In this document: in pieces, positions 1 through 8,170 of the stretch | Layout: each line of letters begins with the position of its first letter | How positions within the stretch are numbered: the stretch's first letter is position 1 | Assembly (NCBI GenBank): GCA_016934605.1 | Contig: JAFGSO010000424.1 | Coordinates: 1 to 20,432, forward strand | Length of the DNA stretch: 20,432 nucleotides | From: Calditrichota bacterium | GTDB lineage: Bacteria > Calditrichota > Calditrichia > RBG-13-44-9 | Direction of reading: 5' to 3' | Program-made: the position numbers and the translations under genes | Notes under the pieces: generated by a model | Databases searched by the model: none | What the model was told of the DNA's origin: nothing | Seen by the model: the letters and a program-made list of their open reading frames with translations, nothing else

Positions 1-1857
1 ATCGACACTCCGGGTCATGTGGATTTCACGGCTGAAGTGGAAAGATCGCTTCGGGTGCTGGATGGAGCGGTTGCTCTTTTCTGTGCGGTTGGCGGTGTTG
101 AACCCCAGTCTGAAACAGTATGGCGTCAGGCGGACCGATATCGTGTACCGCGGATCGCCTTTGTCAACAAGATGGATCGGATCGGTGCTGATTTCTACAA
201 CGTACTGGATATGATTAAAATCCGACTGGGTGCCAAACCGGTTGCTCTTCAGATCCCGCTGGGTGAAGGAGATCTTTTTACCGGTCTGGTAGACCTGGTG
301 AAGATGAAAGCGGTTATCTATGATGAAACCAGTCTTGGTTCAACCTGGATCGAACAGGAAATTCCCAGAGATCTTCAGAAAAAAGTAGATGATTACCGAA
401 CCCGGTTGATTGAGGCTGCTTCTGAATATGATGATCATTTGATGGAAACCTATCTGGAAGGCAAAGAAATCAGCGAGGAACAGTTAAAAGCAGCCATCCG
501 CAAGGGTACCCTGAAAGTTGATATTATTCCGGTACTGCTTGGTTCGGCATTCAAGAATAAAGGTGTACAAAGATTACTGGATGCGGTTGTGGACTATCTG
601 CCCTCACCGCTGGATGTACCACCTGTGACGGGAGTTGATCCCAGGTCGGAGAAGGAAGTTGTGCGCAAGCCCAGTGATGATGATCCGTTCACGGCTCTGG
701 CTTTTAAAATAATTACAGATCCCTATGTGGGGAAGTTGACTTATTTCCGGGTATATTCCGGAATGGCCAAAACAGGTTCCTACGTATATAATGCCAATAA
801 TAGCAAAAGAGAACGTCTGGGAAGAATCCTGCTGATGCACGCCAATCGCCGTGAGGATGTTGAACTGGTTGCTGCAGGGGATATCGCGGCTGCGGTGGGT
901 TTCAAAAACACCAGGACAGGCGAGTCGCTTTCCGCACCGGATAAACCCATTATTCTGGAATCAATGAATTTCCCGGAACCGGTTATTTTTGTGTCAATCG
1001 AGCCTAAGTCTAAAGCGGATCAGGAAAAATTATCAGATTCACTGAGCAAGCTAAGCGATGAAGATCCCACTTTTCGGGTTCTTTATGATGACGAAACGGG
1101 AGAAACTCTGATCAGCGGTATGGGCGAGTTGCATCTTGAAATTATCATCGACCGTTTATTGAGAGAGTTCAAGGTTGGCGCACGTATTGGTAAACCCCAG
1201 GTTGCTTACAAGGAAACAATAACTTCGGCGGTTGAATCTGAAGGCAAATTCATCAGACAATCCGGAGGAAAAGGTCAGTATGGCCATGTGAAACTGGAAG
1301 TAGAACCCAATGCCAAGGGAGTAGGATTCGAATTTGAAAACAAAATCGTTGGGGGTGTAATTCCCAGGGAATTTATTCCTTCTGTAAAGCTGGGTATTGA
1401 GGATGCTCTGCGGAATGGAGTGCTGGCAGGTTATCCGGTTGTGGATGTTAAGGTAAGATTGGTAGATGGTTCCTATCATGAAGTAGACAGCAGTGAAATA
1501 GCATTCCGGATTGCCGGTTCTATGGGCGTGAAAAATGCAATGCATAAAGCCGGTGCCGTCCTGCTGGAACCTATCATGGAAGTTGAAATCATAGTTCCTG
1601 AAGAATATATGGGTGATGTTATCGGAGATTTGAATTCCCGTCGGGGAAAGATTACCGGAATTTTACCGCGGAAAGATGCCCAGGTGGTGGCAGGATTCGT
1701 TCCGTTAAGTGAAATGTTCGGTTATGCAACCGCCCTGCGCTCGCTTACTCAGGGACGTGCTATTTATACCATGCAGTTTGACCATTATGATGTTATTCCG
1801 CAGAATATTGCGGATCAAATTATAGAAAATGTTGTAGGAAAAAAGATAAAAAAATAG
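1..1857 (+). CDS. fusA: Elongation factor G, 5' truncated by window edge
   Basis: EF-G is the cytosolic translational GTPase that drives tRNA-mRNA translocation and, with RRF, ribosome recycling. The reading frame is open from base 1, and 618 residues are visible. The GTPase G3 motif DTPGH is at residues 2-6 and the G4 motif NKMD at 56-59, followed by SAF near 180 (G5). Domains II-V follow. The domain IV tip motif SYHEVDSS, with its conserved His at 493, corresponds to E. coli His583. By comparison with that family about 86 N-terminal residues (P-loop, switch I) lie outside the window. The frame ends in tandem stops TAG TAG. rpsJ starts 10 bases later with no tuf gene between them, an order known from Bacteroidetes/Chlorobi relatives. 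Identification is secure; which EF-G subtype it is was not tested. Confidence 0.97.
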   Translation: MDTPGHVDFTAEVERSLRVLDGAVALFCAVGGVEPQSETVWRQADRYRVPRIAFVNKMDRIGADFYNVLDMIKIRLGAKPVALQIPLGEGDLFTGLVDLVKMKAVIYDETSLGSTWIEQEIPRDLQKKVDDYRTRLIEAASEYDDHLMETYLEGKEISEEQLKAAIRKGTLKVDIIPVLLGSAFKNKGVQRLLDAVVDYLPSPLDVPPVTGVDPRSEKEVVRKPSDDDPFTALAFKIITDPYVGKLTYFRVYSGMAKTGSYVYNANNSKRERLGRILLMHANRREDVELVAAGDIAAAVGFKNTRTGESLSAPDKPIILESMNFPEPVIFVSIEPKSKADQEKLSDSLSKLSDEDPTFRVLYDDETGETLISGMGELHLEIIIDRLLREFKVGARIGKPQVAYKETITSAVESEGKFIRQSGGKGQYGHVKLEVEPNAKGVGFEFENKIVGGVIPREFIPSVKLGIEDALRNGVLAGYPVVDVKVRLVDGSYHEVDSSEIAFRIAGSMGVKNAMHKAGAVLLEPIMEVEIIVPEEYMGDVIGDLNSRRGKITGILPRKDAQVVAGFVPLSEMFGYATALRSLTQGRAIYTMQFDHYDVIPQNIADQIIENVVGKKIKK

Positions 1858-1867
1858 TAGGTGTGTT

Positions 1868-2176
1868 GTGGCCGGTCAAAGTATACGTATTAAATTGAAA
1901 GCATATGATTATCATTTAATTGACAAGTCTGCCGAGAAGATTATAACGACAGCACGGGCGACGGGTGCATTGATTTCGGGACCGATTCCCTTGCCGACCC
2001 AACGAAGTGTATTTACAGTATTGCGCTCACCTCATGTGGATAAAAAATCCCGTGAACAGTTCGAGCGCCGGGTACATAAACGTCTGATTGATATCCACAA
2101 TGCAACAAACAAGACCATCGATCAGCTGATGAAACTGGAATTACCAGCAGGCGTGGATATCGAGATTAAAACCTGA
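1868..2176 (+). CDS. rpsJ: 30S ribosomal protein S10
   Basis: S10 is a 30S head protein and also the NusE partner of NusB in transcription antitermination. The 102 residues match the family's usual ~103. The N-terminus AGQSIRIKLKAYDYHLID and the motif GPIPLPTQRSVFTVLRSPHVDKKSRE are diagnostic. The start is GTG at 1868, preceded by AGGTG at 1859-1863 that overlaps the tandem stops of fusA, so translation is probably coupled to fusA. It opens the S10-type block. No leader region for L4 autoregulation, as in E. coli, could fit in the 10-base gap, so any such control would have to lie upstream of the window. Confidence 0.97.
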   Translation: MAGQSIRIKLKAYDYHLIDKSAEKIITTARATGALISGPIPLPTQRSVFTVLRSPHVDKKSREQFERRVHKRLIDIHNATNKTIDQLMKLELPAGVDIEIKT

Positions 2177-2199
2177 TCTGACAGAGTGGAGATTTTAAA

Positions 2200-2829
2200 A
2201 TGAGCGGTATTCTGGGAAAAAAAATTGGAATGACAAGCATATTTGACGAACTGGGTCATGTTGTTCCGGTTACAGTAATCGAAGCCGGTCCCTGTTATGT
2301 AACCCAGGTCAGAACCGGGGAGAATGATGGCTATGATGCCATTCAGCTTGGTTTTGGTGTTAAAAAGGAAAAAAGAGTTAAAAAACCGCTAGCCGGTCAT
2401 GTGAAGAAAGCGAATGTGGCGGCTCCCCAAAAATTGAAAGAGTTTTCAGGATTTGAAGGGAAAGAACTGAATCCGGGTGATGAAGTAAAGGTGGACATTT
2501 TTAAACCGGGAGACATGGTAAAGATTGCAGGTACCAGCAAGGGTCGCGGTTTTACAGGTGTGGTGAAAAGACATAATTTTGGCGGTGGTCCGGTTACTCA
2601 CGGTCAGTCAGACAGATTACGGGCACCGGGTTCTCTCGGGCAGAGTTCAGATCCTTCAAGGGTCTACAAAGGGCTCAAGATGGCCGGACAGATGGGAAAT
2701 AAACGGCTAACGGTAAAAAATCTGAGAGTTATTAAAGTAGATCCAGAGAAAAATTTGCTGTTTGTGAGGGGTGCTGTGCCGGGTGCACGAAACAGCTATG
2801 TTGAGATCTATCATGGTAAGGAAAGCTAA
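2200..2829 (+). CDS. rplC: 50S ribosomal protein L3
   Basis: L3 is an early-assembly 50S protein whose extended loop reaches the peptidyl transferase centre. The 209 residues match the usual length. The start MSGILGKKIGMT is canonical, and the extended loop with THGQSDRLRAPGSLGQSSDP is present at about 133-152. Gln148 lies at the position of E. coli Gln150, the PrmB methylation target. A TGGAG Shine-Dalgarno at 2187-2191 precedes the ATG. It sits between rpsJ and rplD as in the standard S10 block. Nothing unusual is visible. Confidence 0.98.
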   Translation: MSGILGKKIGMTSIFDELGHVVPVTVIEAGPCYVTQVRTGENDGYDAIQLGFGVKKEKRVKKPLAGHVKKANVAAPQKLKEFSGFEGKELNPGDEVKVDIFKPGDMVKIAGTSKGRGFTGVVKRHNFGGGPVTHGQSDRLRAPGSLGQSSDPSRVYKGLKMAGQMGNKRLTVKNLRVIKVDPEKNLLFVRGAVPGARNSYVEIYHGKES

Positions 2830-2844
2830 CAGAGGTTTTCTGAT

Positions 2845-3471
2845 ATGGAATTGAATGTTTATAAAATTGACGGAACAAAGACCAATCAGAAGGTTGAACT
2901 GAAACCCGAGGTTTTTGAGATTATTCCGAACGATCATGTAGTATATCTCGCAGTGAAGGCCTATCTGGCGAATCAGAGACAGGGGACACATTCCACAAAG
3001 GGCCGATCGGAGGTTTCCGGAGGCGGCAAAAAACCGTTCCGTCAAAAAGGAACCGGTCGCGCTCGCCAGGGAACTATTCGTGCTGCTCAAATGGTTGGCG
3101 GTGGGAGGGCTCACGGAACGTCTCCCCGAGATTATACCCAGAAGCTCTCTAAAAAAATGAGCAAACTGGCACGAAAGTCGGTTTTGTCGGATAAAGCACG
3201 GGAAAATAAGGTGATGGTCCTGGAGGATTTTACACTGGATGAAATCAAAACAAAAAAAGTGCAGGACATCCTGAATAATCTGAAACTTGATACCACAAAA
3301 GTTTTATTTGTAACCAAAGATATTGACAAAAACCTGGTTTTATCGTCACGGAATATTCCCTATACCAAAGTTCAGAGAGCACCGGAGTTTTCGGTATATG
3401 ACATCATAAATTCTCAGTATATCCTTTTTCAAGAAGGTGCTGTTCAAGTTGTAAATGAGGTACTGGCATGA
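2845..3471 (+). CDS. rplD: 50S ribosomal protein L4
   Basis: L4 lines the nascent-peptide exit tunnel through a long basic loop and autoregulates the S10 operon in some proteobacteria. The 208 residues fit the uL4 family (about 200-210). The loop is visible as GTHSTKGRSEVSGGGKKP followed by RQKGTGRARQGTIRAAQMVGGG at roughly residues 50-90. GAGG at 2832-2835 serves as ribosome binding site. The last codon and stop overlap the rplW start in an ATGA junction, implying translational coupling. Autoregulation by L4 is not evident because no S10 leader is in view. Confidence 0.97.
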   Translation: MELNVYKIDGTKTNQKVELKPEVFEIIPNDHVVYLAVKAYLANQRQGTHSTKGRSEVSGGGKKPFRQKGTGRARQGTIRAAQMVGGGRAHGTSPRDYTQKLSKKMSKLARKSVLSDKARENKVMVLEDFTLDEIKTKKVQDILNNLKLDTTKVLFVTKDIDKNLVLSSRNIPYTKVQRAPEFSVYDIINSQYILFQEGAVQVVNEVLA

Positions 3472-3770
3472 AAGATCCCAGAAGTGTTATTATACAGCCC
3501 GTCCTGACGGAAAAAGCGCTGCGGCTGAAGGATACATTGAATCAGTATATTTTTAATGTAGCGGCAGATGCCAACAAAATTGAAATAAAATCGGCTATTG
3601 AGAAACGTTTCTCGGTGAAGGTAAAAAGTATCCGTACCGAGAATGTTAAGCCGAAGCCCAGACAGAGATTTACCCGCAGTGGTCGGGTGCAGGGATATAC
3701 ATCCCACTGGAAAAAAGCAATAGTTACACTGGGCGAAGGTGATAAGTTAGATTTTCTGGAAAATTTATAG
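3468..3770 (+). CDS. rplW: 50S ribosomal protein L23
   Basis: L23 sits at the tunnel exit and is the docking site for trigger factor and SRP. The 100 residues match the family. The motif VIIQPVLTEKALRLKD at the N-terminus, followed by YIFNVAADANKIEIKSAIE and the basic loop with KPKPRQRFTR, is characteristic. The ATG overlaps the rplD stop (ATGA, 3468-3471). GAGG at 3457-3460, inside the rplD coding region, gives a normal 7-base spacing, so initiation is probably coupled to the end of L4 synthesis. Confidence 0.97.
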   Translation: MKDPRSVIIQPVLTEKALRLKDTLNQYIFNVAADANKIEIKSAIEKRFSVKVKSIRTENVKPKPRQRFTRSGRVQGYTSHWKKAIVTLGEGDKLDFLENL

Positions 3771-3790
3771 ACCGGAGATCGGAGTTTTTT

Positions 3791-4618
3791 ATGGCACTGA
3801 AAAAATATAAACCTATGACTGCAGGTCTTCGTTTTCGGATTGATCTGGCTGGTTCGGACATTACCAAACAGACTCCCGAAAAGTCTCTGCTGGAACCCGT
3901 AAAAAAGTCAGGTGGCAGAAATAACAGAGGACGGATCACGGCTTTTCAGCGCGGTGGCGGTCATAAACGAAAATACCGTGTTATCGATTTTAAGCGGAAA
4001 AAGGAAAATATTCCGGCAATCGTTCATGCCATCGAATATGATCCGAATCGAACTGCCAGAATTGCCCTGCTGTTTTATGCTGACGGTGAGAAATGTTACA
4101 TTCTTGCTCCCAACGGCCTGAATGTTGGTGACAGGGTGATGTCAGGTCAGGACGCAGAAATAAAAGTCGGTAATGCCCTCCCGCTGGACAGGATTCCGAT
4201 GGGTATGGAAATACATAATATTGAACTGATTCCCGGTAAAGGGGGTCAGGTAGCGCGGGGTGCGGGTTCAGCTGCTCAGCTCATTGCCAAAGAAGGTGAA
4301 TCTGCCCTGGTGAAAATGCCCTCGGGAGAAATCCGGAAATTTCGTTTGAATTGTTATGCCACCATAGGACAGGTCAGTAATGTGGAATGGAATAATGTAT
4401 CTCTGGGGAAAGCCGGCAGAAGCAGGTGGTTGGGAAGAAAGCCGCACGTTCGCGGAGTTGCCATGAATCCGGTTGACCATCCAATGGGGGGTGGGGAAGG
4501 CAAGTCTTCGGGCGGCAGGCATCCCTGTTCACCCTGGGGACAGCTAGCCAAAGGGTTGAAAACCCGAAAGAAAACCAAGAAATCGGACGCACTGATTATT
4601 AAACGAAGAACTAAATAG
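3791..4618 (+). CDS. rplB: 50S ribosomal protein L2
   Basis: L2 is a core 50S protein needed for subunit joining and peptidyl transferase activity. The 275 residues match the usual ~273-277. The N-terminal RNA-binding part has GGRNNRGRITAFQRGGGHKR at 41-60. The C-terminal GVAMNPVDHPMGGGEGKSSG contains His230, equivalent to the functionally important His229 of E. coli. GGAG at 3781-3784 is the ribosome binding site. The gene lies between rplW and rpsS as expected. Confidence 0.98.
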   Translation: MALKKYKPMTAGLRFRIDLAGSDITKQTPEKSLLEPVKKSGGRNNRGRITAFQRGGGHKRKYRVIDFKRKKENIPAIVHAIEYDPNRTARIALLFYADGEKCYILAPNGLNVGDRVMSGQDAEIKVGNALPLDRIPMGMEIHNIELIPGKGGQVARGAGSAAQLIAKEGESALVKMPSGEIRKFRLNCYATIGQVSNVEWNNVSLGKAGRSRWLGRKPHVRGVAMNPVDHPMGGGEGKSSGGRHPCSPWGQLAKGLKTRKKTKKSDALIIKRRTK

Positions 4619-4626
4619 GAGTACTC

Positions 4627-4914
4627 ATGGCCAGATCTCTGAAAAAAGGTCCATACATCGATGAGAATTTAATGCAGAAGATAGAAAAGCTGAACGAAAC
4701 TGGTCAGAAAAAAGTGATCAAGACCTGGGCACGGCGCAGCACCATACCGCCGGAATTTGTGGGACATACGGTTGCCGTTCATAACGGTATAAAATTTATT
4801 CCGGTATATATTTCTGAGAATATGGTAGGTCATAAACTTGGTGAGTTTGCTCTAACCAGAACATTCAGGGGGCATGCAGGAAAGTCCGAAAGAGCAACGA
4901 AAATTCATAAGTAG
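4627..4914 (+). CDS. rpsS: 30S ribosomal protein S19
   Basis: S19 is a 30S head protein that contacts 23S rRNA and L5 across the subunit bridge and forms a complex with S13. The 95 residues match the family. Recognisable parts are MARSLKKGPYIDENL at the start, IKTWARRSTIPPEFVGHT in the middle, and GEFALTRTFRGH near the C-terminus. The ribosome binding site AGGAG (4617-4621) overlaps the rplB stop codon, suggesting close translational linkage. Confidence 0.98.
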   Translation: MARSLKKGPYIDENLMQKIEKLNETGQKKVIKTWARRSTIPPEFVGHTVAVHNGIKFIPVYISENMVGHKLGEFALTRTFRGHAGKSERATKIHK

Positions 4915-4928
4915 ACGTGGAGTGATCG

Positions 4929-5279
4929 ATGGAAGTACAGGCAAAAGCGAGATTTTTAAGAACATCTCCTTTAAAAATGAGGCGGGTTTTAAATCAGATT
5001 AAAGGAAAAAATGTAGAGTCTGCATTGAATTACCTGCATTTCTCGCCAAAACGCAGTGCAGATTTTATCGAAAAGGCGCTTCGTTCTGCGGTATCTAATT
5101 TTATGGAAGCGTATGAAGGCAAAAAAATTACGCCAAAAGATCTGTATGTCAAGCATGCACAGGTTGATGGGGGTCCGATACTTCGCCGGTTTCGTCCGAT
5201 GTCCATGGGACGGGCCGGTCGTGTGAGACGTCGAACCAGCCATTTAACTATAGTTATAGAAGACAGAGAAAAAGAATAG
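4929..5279 (+). CDS. rplV: 50S ribosomal protein L22
   Basis: L22 contributes the second protein constriction of the exit tunnel through a long beta-hairpin. The 116 residues are normal. The globular part starts EVQAKARFLRTSPLKMRRV. The hairpin is visible near residues 80-100 as GGPILRRFRPMSMGRAG followed by RVRRRTSHLTIVIED. GGAG precedes the ATG by about 8 bases. The hairpin region looks wild type in length, with no deletion of the macrolide-resistance kind. Confidence 0.97.
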   Translation: MEVQAKARFLRTSPLKMRRVLNQIKGKNVESALNYLHFSPKRSADFIEKALRSAVSNFMEAYEGKKITPKDLYVKHAQVDGGPILRRFRPMSMGRAGRVRRRTSHLTIVIEDREKE

Positions 5280-5292
5280 ACGGAGGACAAAC

Positions 5293-5922
5293 TTGGGTCA
5301 GAAAACTAATCCAATCGGATTCCGGTTAAGTGTAACGAAGAACTGGGAATCTCAATGGTTTAATGAGAAGAATTTCGGGGAGATGCTGAATGAGGATCTC
5401 CTGATCAAGCGATACATCCGCAAACGGATCCCCGATGGTGCTATTTCTAAGATTAAAATTGAGCGGACACCCAAAAAGGTCCTTCTTGAGTTAAATACGG
5501 CCAGACCGGGAGTGGTTATTGGCAAAAAAGGGGCAGAAGTTGACCAGCTTAAGGAAGAGCTGAAAAAATTGATCAACAAGGATGTTCAGATCAACATCAA
5601 GGAGATCAAGCATCCGGAACTGGATGCCTATCTGATTTCTCAGAACATTGCCAGACAGCTTGAGGGCAAGGTTTCTTTCCGGAGGGCTATGAAGAGAGCC
5701 ATCACCTCGGCGATGCGGCTGGGAGCGGAAGGCATCAAATTGACCTGTTCCGGCAGACTGGCAGGTGCTGAAATGGCACGAACCGAATCTTACAAAGAGG
5801 GGCGGATACCATTGCATACATTGCGGTCAGATATTGACTATGCCACCAATACAGCCATTACTACCTATGGATGCATCGGAGTTAAAGTCTGGGTTTGTCA
5901 CGGAACGGTACTGGAAAGATAA
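5293..5922 (+). CDS. rpsC: 30S ribosomal protein S3
   Basis: S3 is a head protein at the mRNA entry channel with helicase-associated activity. It starts with TTG at 5293, placed 6 bases after a strong CGGAGG (5281-5286); the resulting N-terminus MGQKTNPIGFRL is the universal S3 start. A KH domain is visible with the GxxG loop GKKG at residues 77-80, followed by the C-terminal domain with GRLAGAEMARTE. The protein has 209 residues and ends soon after GVKVWV. It therefore lacks the charged tail seen in longer homologues such as E. coli S3 (233 residues). Confidence 0.97.
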   Translation: MGQKTNPIGFRLSVTKNWESQWFNEKNFGEMLNEDLLIKRYIRKRIPDGAISKIKIERTPKKVLLELNTARPGVVIGKKGAEVDQLKEELKKLINKDVQINIKEIKHPELDAYLISQNIARQLEGKVSFRRAMKRAITSAMRLGAEGIKLTCSGRLAGAEMARTESYKEGRIPLHTLRSDIDYATNTAITTYGCIGVKVWVCHGTVLER

Positions 5923-5943
5923 GAAGACGAAGGAGATAGATAC

Positions 5944-6357
5944 ATGTTAATGCCGAAGAGGGTAAAATACCGTAAACAGCAACGGGGACGAAACAGGGGC
6001 AAAGCCCAGACCGGTAATACGGTTGCATTTGGCCAGTATGGTTTAAAAGCGCTTGAAGCTCATTGGATTACCAGTCGGCAGATTGAAGCAGCCCGTATTG
6101 CCATGACGCGTTATATCAAGCGTGGCGGGAAAGTATGGATACGAATCTTTCCGGATAAGCCGGTTACCAAGAAACCCGCCGAAACGAGGATGGGAAAAGG
6201 TAAGGGAGCACCTGAATTCTGGGTAGCGGTGGTAAAACCGGGGCGGGTGATGTTTGAAATTGAAGGAGTTTCTATGGATGTGGCTAAAGAGGCCATGAGG
6301 CTTGCTTCGCATAAATTACCGATAAAGACAAAGTTTGTCTCTCGTGAACAGGTATGA
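5944..6357 (+). CDS. rplP: 50S ribosomal protein L16
   Basis: L16 organises the tRNA-binding region of the 50S central protuberance. The 137 residues match the family. The N-terminus MLMPKRVKYRKQQRG is typical, as is the loop KPAETRMGKGKG. Arg82 in that loop is at the position hydroxylated by RoxA/YcfD in E. coli; whether that happens here is unknown. Two in-frame ATGs exist, at 5944 and 5950. AAGGAG at 5930-5935 spaces 8 bases from the first and 14 from the second, so 5944 is chosen. Confidence 0.97.
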   Translation: MLMPKRVKYRKQQRGRNRGKAQTGNTVAFGQYGLKALEAHWITSRQIEAARIAMTRYIKRGGKVWIRIFPDKPVTKKPAETRMGKGKGAPEFWVAVVKPGRVMFEIEGVSMDVAKEAMRLASHKLPIKTKFVSREQV

Positions 6358-6369
6358 GGTTAGATAGAT

Positions 6370-6591
6370 ATGAAAATTCAGGAAATAAGGGAATTACCCG
6401 TCGATGAGCTGAAGGCCAGGCTGGAAGATTTTAAAGATGAGCTGGCGAATCTGAATATTCAGAAAGCCACTCACCAGCTGGCAAATCCAAGTCGAATAAA
6501 GATGGTCAAAAAAAATATTTCCAGGATCAACTGTATTCTACGGGAATATGAACTGGGAATTTCAAAACCGAGAACGGAAACTAAAGCGTAG
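6370..6591 (+). CDS. rpmC: 50S ribosomal protein L29
   Basis: L29 is a small helical protein near the tunnel exit, beside L23. The 73 residues consist of two long helices, as the family expects, with MKIQEIRELPVDELKARL at the N-terminus and NPSRIKMVKKNISRI in the second helix. The gene follows rplP after 12 bases and precedes rpsQ by 13. An in-frame upstream ATG for rpsQ lies inside this gene but is not used in my reading. Confidence 0.95.
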   Translation: MKIQEIRELPVDELKARLEDFKDELANLNIQKATHQLANPSRIKMVKKNISRINCILREYELGISKPRTETKA

Positions 6592-6604
6592 GTCGCAGAA
6601 CTAT

Positions 6605-6859
6605 ATGGAAAGAGGAAACCGAAAAACCAGAATAGGGGTGGTTGTCAGTGATAAGATGGATAAGACGGCTGTGGTTGCCGTAGAGCGAGTGGTCCAGCAC
6701 CCTGTTTACAAAAAATTCATCAAACGTACCACGAAATTCAAAGTGCACGATGAAAAGAATGAGTGTCAGATTGGTGATAAGGTAAAAATTGAGGAAACAA
6801 GGCCGCTCAGCAAGACGAAGCGCTGGCGTGTGACGGAAATTCTTGAAAAAGTTAAATAA
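6605..6859 (+). CDS. rpsQ: 30S ribosomal protein S17
   Basis: S17 is a primary 16S rRNA-binding OB-fold protein. From ATG 6605 it has 84 residues, the usual size, starting MERGNRKTRIGVVVSDKMDKT, which aligns with the family start. Later motifs are HPVYKKFIKRTTKFKVHDE and IEETRPLSKTKRWRV. The same frame is open to an ATG at 6548 inside rpmC, which would add 19 unrelated residues; family length and alignment reject it. The ribosome binding site is weak (AGG at 6590-6592, in the rpmC stop region), so translation may depend on ribosomes finishing rpmC. Confidence 0.95.
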   Translation: MERGNRKTRIGVVVSDKMDKTAVVAVERVVQHPVYKKFIKRTTKFKVHDEKNECQIGDKVKIEETRPLSKTKRWRVTEILEKVK

Positions 6860-6882
6860 TTGCAGAAGTTGGAGTCGTAGGT

Positions 6883-7251
6883 ATGATACAGGAATATTCA
6901 AGGTTAAATGTTGCTGACAATTCCGGAGCAAAGAAAGTGATGTGTATCCGGGTTCTGGGTGGATCGGACCGGCGCTATGCTTCAATTGGTGATATCATTA
7001 TTGTAAGTGTAAAGAGTGCGATTCCTAATGCGCCGATCAAGAAAGGCGAAGTATCGCGTGCGGTAGTTGTGCGTACCAGGAAGGAAATCCGGCGGCCGGA
7101 TGGCAGCTATATCCGTTTTGATGAAAATGCTGCTGTTCTATTAAATGATCAGGGAGAACCACGGGGAACCCGTATTTTCGGACCTGTTGCCCGTGAACTG
7201 CGGGATAAGGAGTTTATGAAAATTGTATCCTTGGCACCTGAAGTATTGTAA
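6883..7251 (+). CDS. rplN: 50S ribosomal protein L14
   Basis: L14 is a conserved 50S beta-barrel protein forming intersubunit bridges with 16S rRNA and binding the RsfS silencing factor in other bacteria. The 122 residues are the family norm. MIQEYSRLNVADNSGAKKV at the start and GTRIFGPVARELRDKEFMKIVSLAPEVL at the end are diagnostic. GGAG at 6871-6874 is spaced 8 bases from the ATG. It is the first gene of the spc-type block; no promoter space separates it from rpsQ (23 bases). Confidence 0.98.
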   Translation: MIQEYSRLNVADNSGAKKVMCIRVLGGSDRRYASIGDIIIVSVKSAIPNAPIKKGEVSRAVVVRTRKEIRRPDGSYIRFDENAAVLLNDQGEPRGTRIFGPVARELRDKEFMKIVSLAPEVL

Positions 7252-7266
7252 AAGGGATGTGTTGTT

Positions 7267-7584
7267 ATGAAAAAGATAGTGAAATCTGACAATGTAGTTG
7301 TTTTAGCCGGTAAATACCGCGGGAGAAGGGGCAAAGTGTTAAAGGTATTTCCCAATGAAAATCGGGCAGTGGTGGAAGGGATAAATATGATCAAGAAGCA
7401 TTCCCGGCCAACCCGCGACTTGCCACAGGGAGGTATTATTGAAAAAGAAGCACCTGTTCATATATCGAACCTGAAAGTGATATGTCCTAAGTGTAACCGG
7501 CCAACCCGTATTGGAATCAGGATTCTGGAGGACAAATCCAAGGTGCGATATTGCAAGCACGATGATTGCGGTGAAATTATTTAA
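7267..7584 (+). CDS. rplX: 50S ribosomal protein L24, cysteine-rich form
   Basis: L24 is an early-assembly 50S protein near the tunnel exit. The 105 residues start with a KOW motif region (VVVLAGKYRGRRGKVLKV, about 10-27). The C-terminus has four cysteines, Cys73, Cys76, Cys96 and Cys101, in a C-x2-C...C-x4-C arrangement that resembles the zinc ribbon of many bacterial L24 proteins, where the second pair is normally C-x2-C. Metal binding is inferred. The ribosome binding site is weak (AAGGG at 7252-7256). The identification does not depend on the cysteines. Confidence 0.97.
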   Translation: MKKIVKSDNVVVLAGKYRGRRGKVLKVFPNENRAVVEGINMIKKHSRPTRDLPQGGIIEKEAPVHISNLKVICPKCNRPTRIGIRILEDKSKVRYCKHDDCGEII

Positions 7585-7602
7585 ATTTGAGAAGGCTGAA
7601 GT

Positions 7603-8154
7603 ATGAAGAACTATGTACCCAGGTTGCAGAAAAAATTTAATAAAGAAATAGCGCCTCAGATGATGAAGCGATTCGGATACGGGAATATTATGCAAGTTCC
7701 CAGACTGAAAAAAATCAGTCTGAATATGGGCGTCGGAGAAGCTATTCAGGATCCGAAGACGCTGGATAATGCCATGAAAGATTTGAGCATCATCACCGGC
7801 CAGAAACCTTATCACCGGACGGCAAAGAAATCCATTTCGAATTTTAAGCTTCGGCAGGGAATGAAAATTGGTGCAGCAGTTACGCTCCGGGGGGTGCGAA
7901 TGTATGAATTTCTGGATCGGTTTATTAATCTGGCAATCCCCCGCATTCGTGATTTTAGAGGTCTTTCCGATAAATCGTTTGACGGCCGGGGCAACTATTC
8001 GATCGGAGTACAGGAACAGATCATATTTTCGGAGATCAATGTAGATAAAATCGATAAAATCCGTGGCATGAATATAACACTGGTTACGGATGCTCAGAAC
8101 GATGAAGAGGCTTTTGAACTGTTAAAAGCATTCGGAATGCCGTTTCGGCAATAA
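7603..8154 (+). CDS. rplE: 50S ribosomal protein L5
   Basis: L5 binds 5S rRNA and forms the central protuberance, contacting S13 and P-site tRNA. The 183 residues match the family (~179-185). Recognisable are VPRLKKISLNMGVGEA near 36-50, TAKKSISNFKLRQG near 73-86 and FRGLSDKSFDGRGNYSIGVQEQIIF near 118-143. GAGAAGG at 7589-7595 precedes the ATG by 7 bases. The gene has its standard place between rplX and rpsN. Confidence 0.98.
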   Translation: MKNYVPRLQKKFNKEIAPQMMKRFGYGNIMQVPRLKKISLNMGVGEAIQDPKTLDNAMKDLSIITGQKPYHRTAKKSISNFKLRQGMKIGAAVTLRGVRMYEFLDRFINLAIPRIRDFRGLSDKSFDGRGNYSIGVQEQIIFSEINVDKIDKIRGMNITLVTDAQNDEEAFELLKAFGMPFRQ

Positions 8155-8170
8155 CAGAGGAGTTTAGATT

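Noticed and set aside
6548..6604. Upstream in-frame extension of rpsQ inside rpmC
   Set aside because: It would add 19 residues absent from S17 proteins; ATG 6605 gives the family length and N-terminus.
7339..7815. A 158-residue minus-strand frame across rplX and rplE
   Set aside because: It spans two conserved ribosomal genes and their junction and encodes nothing recognisable.
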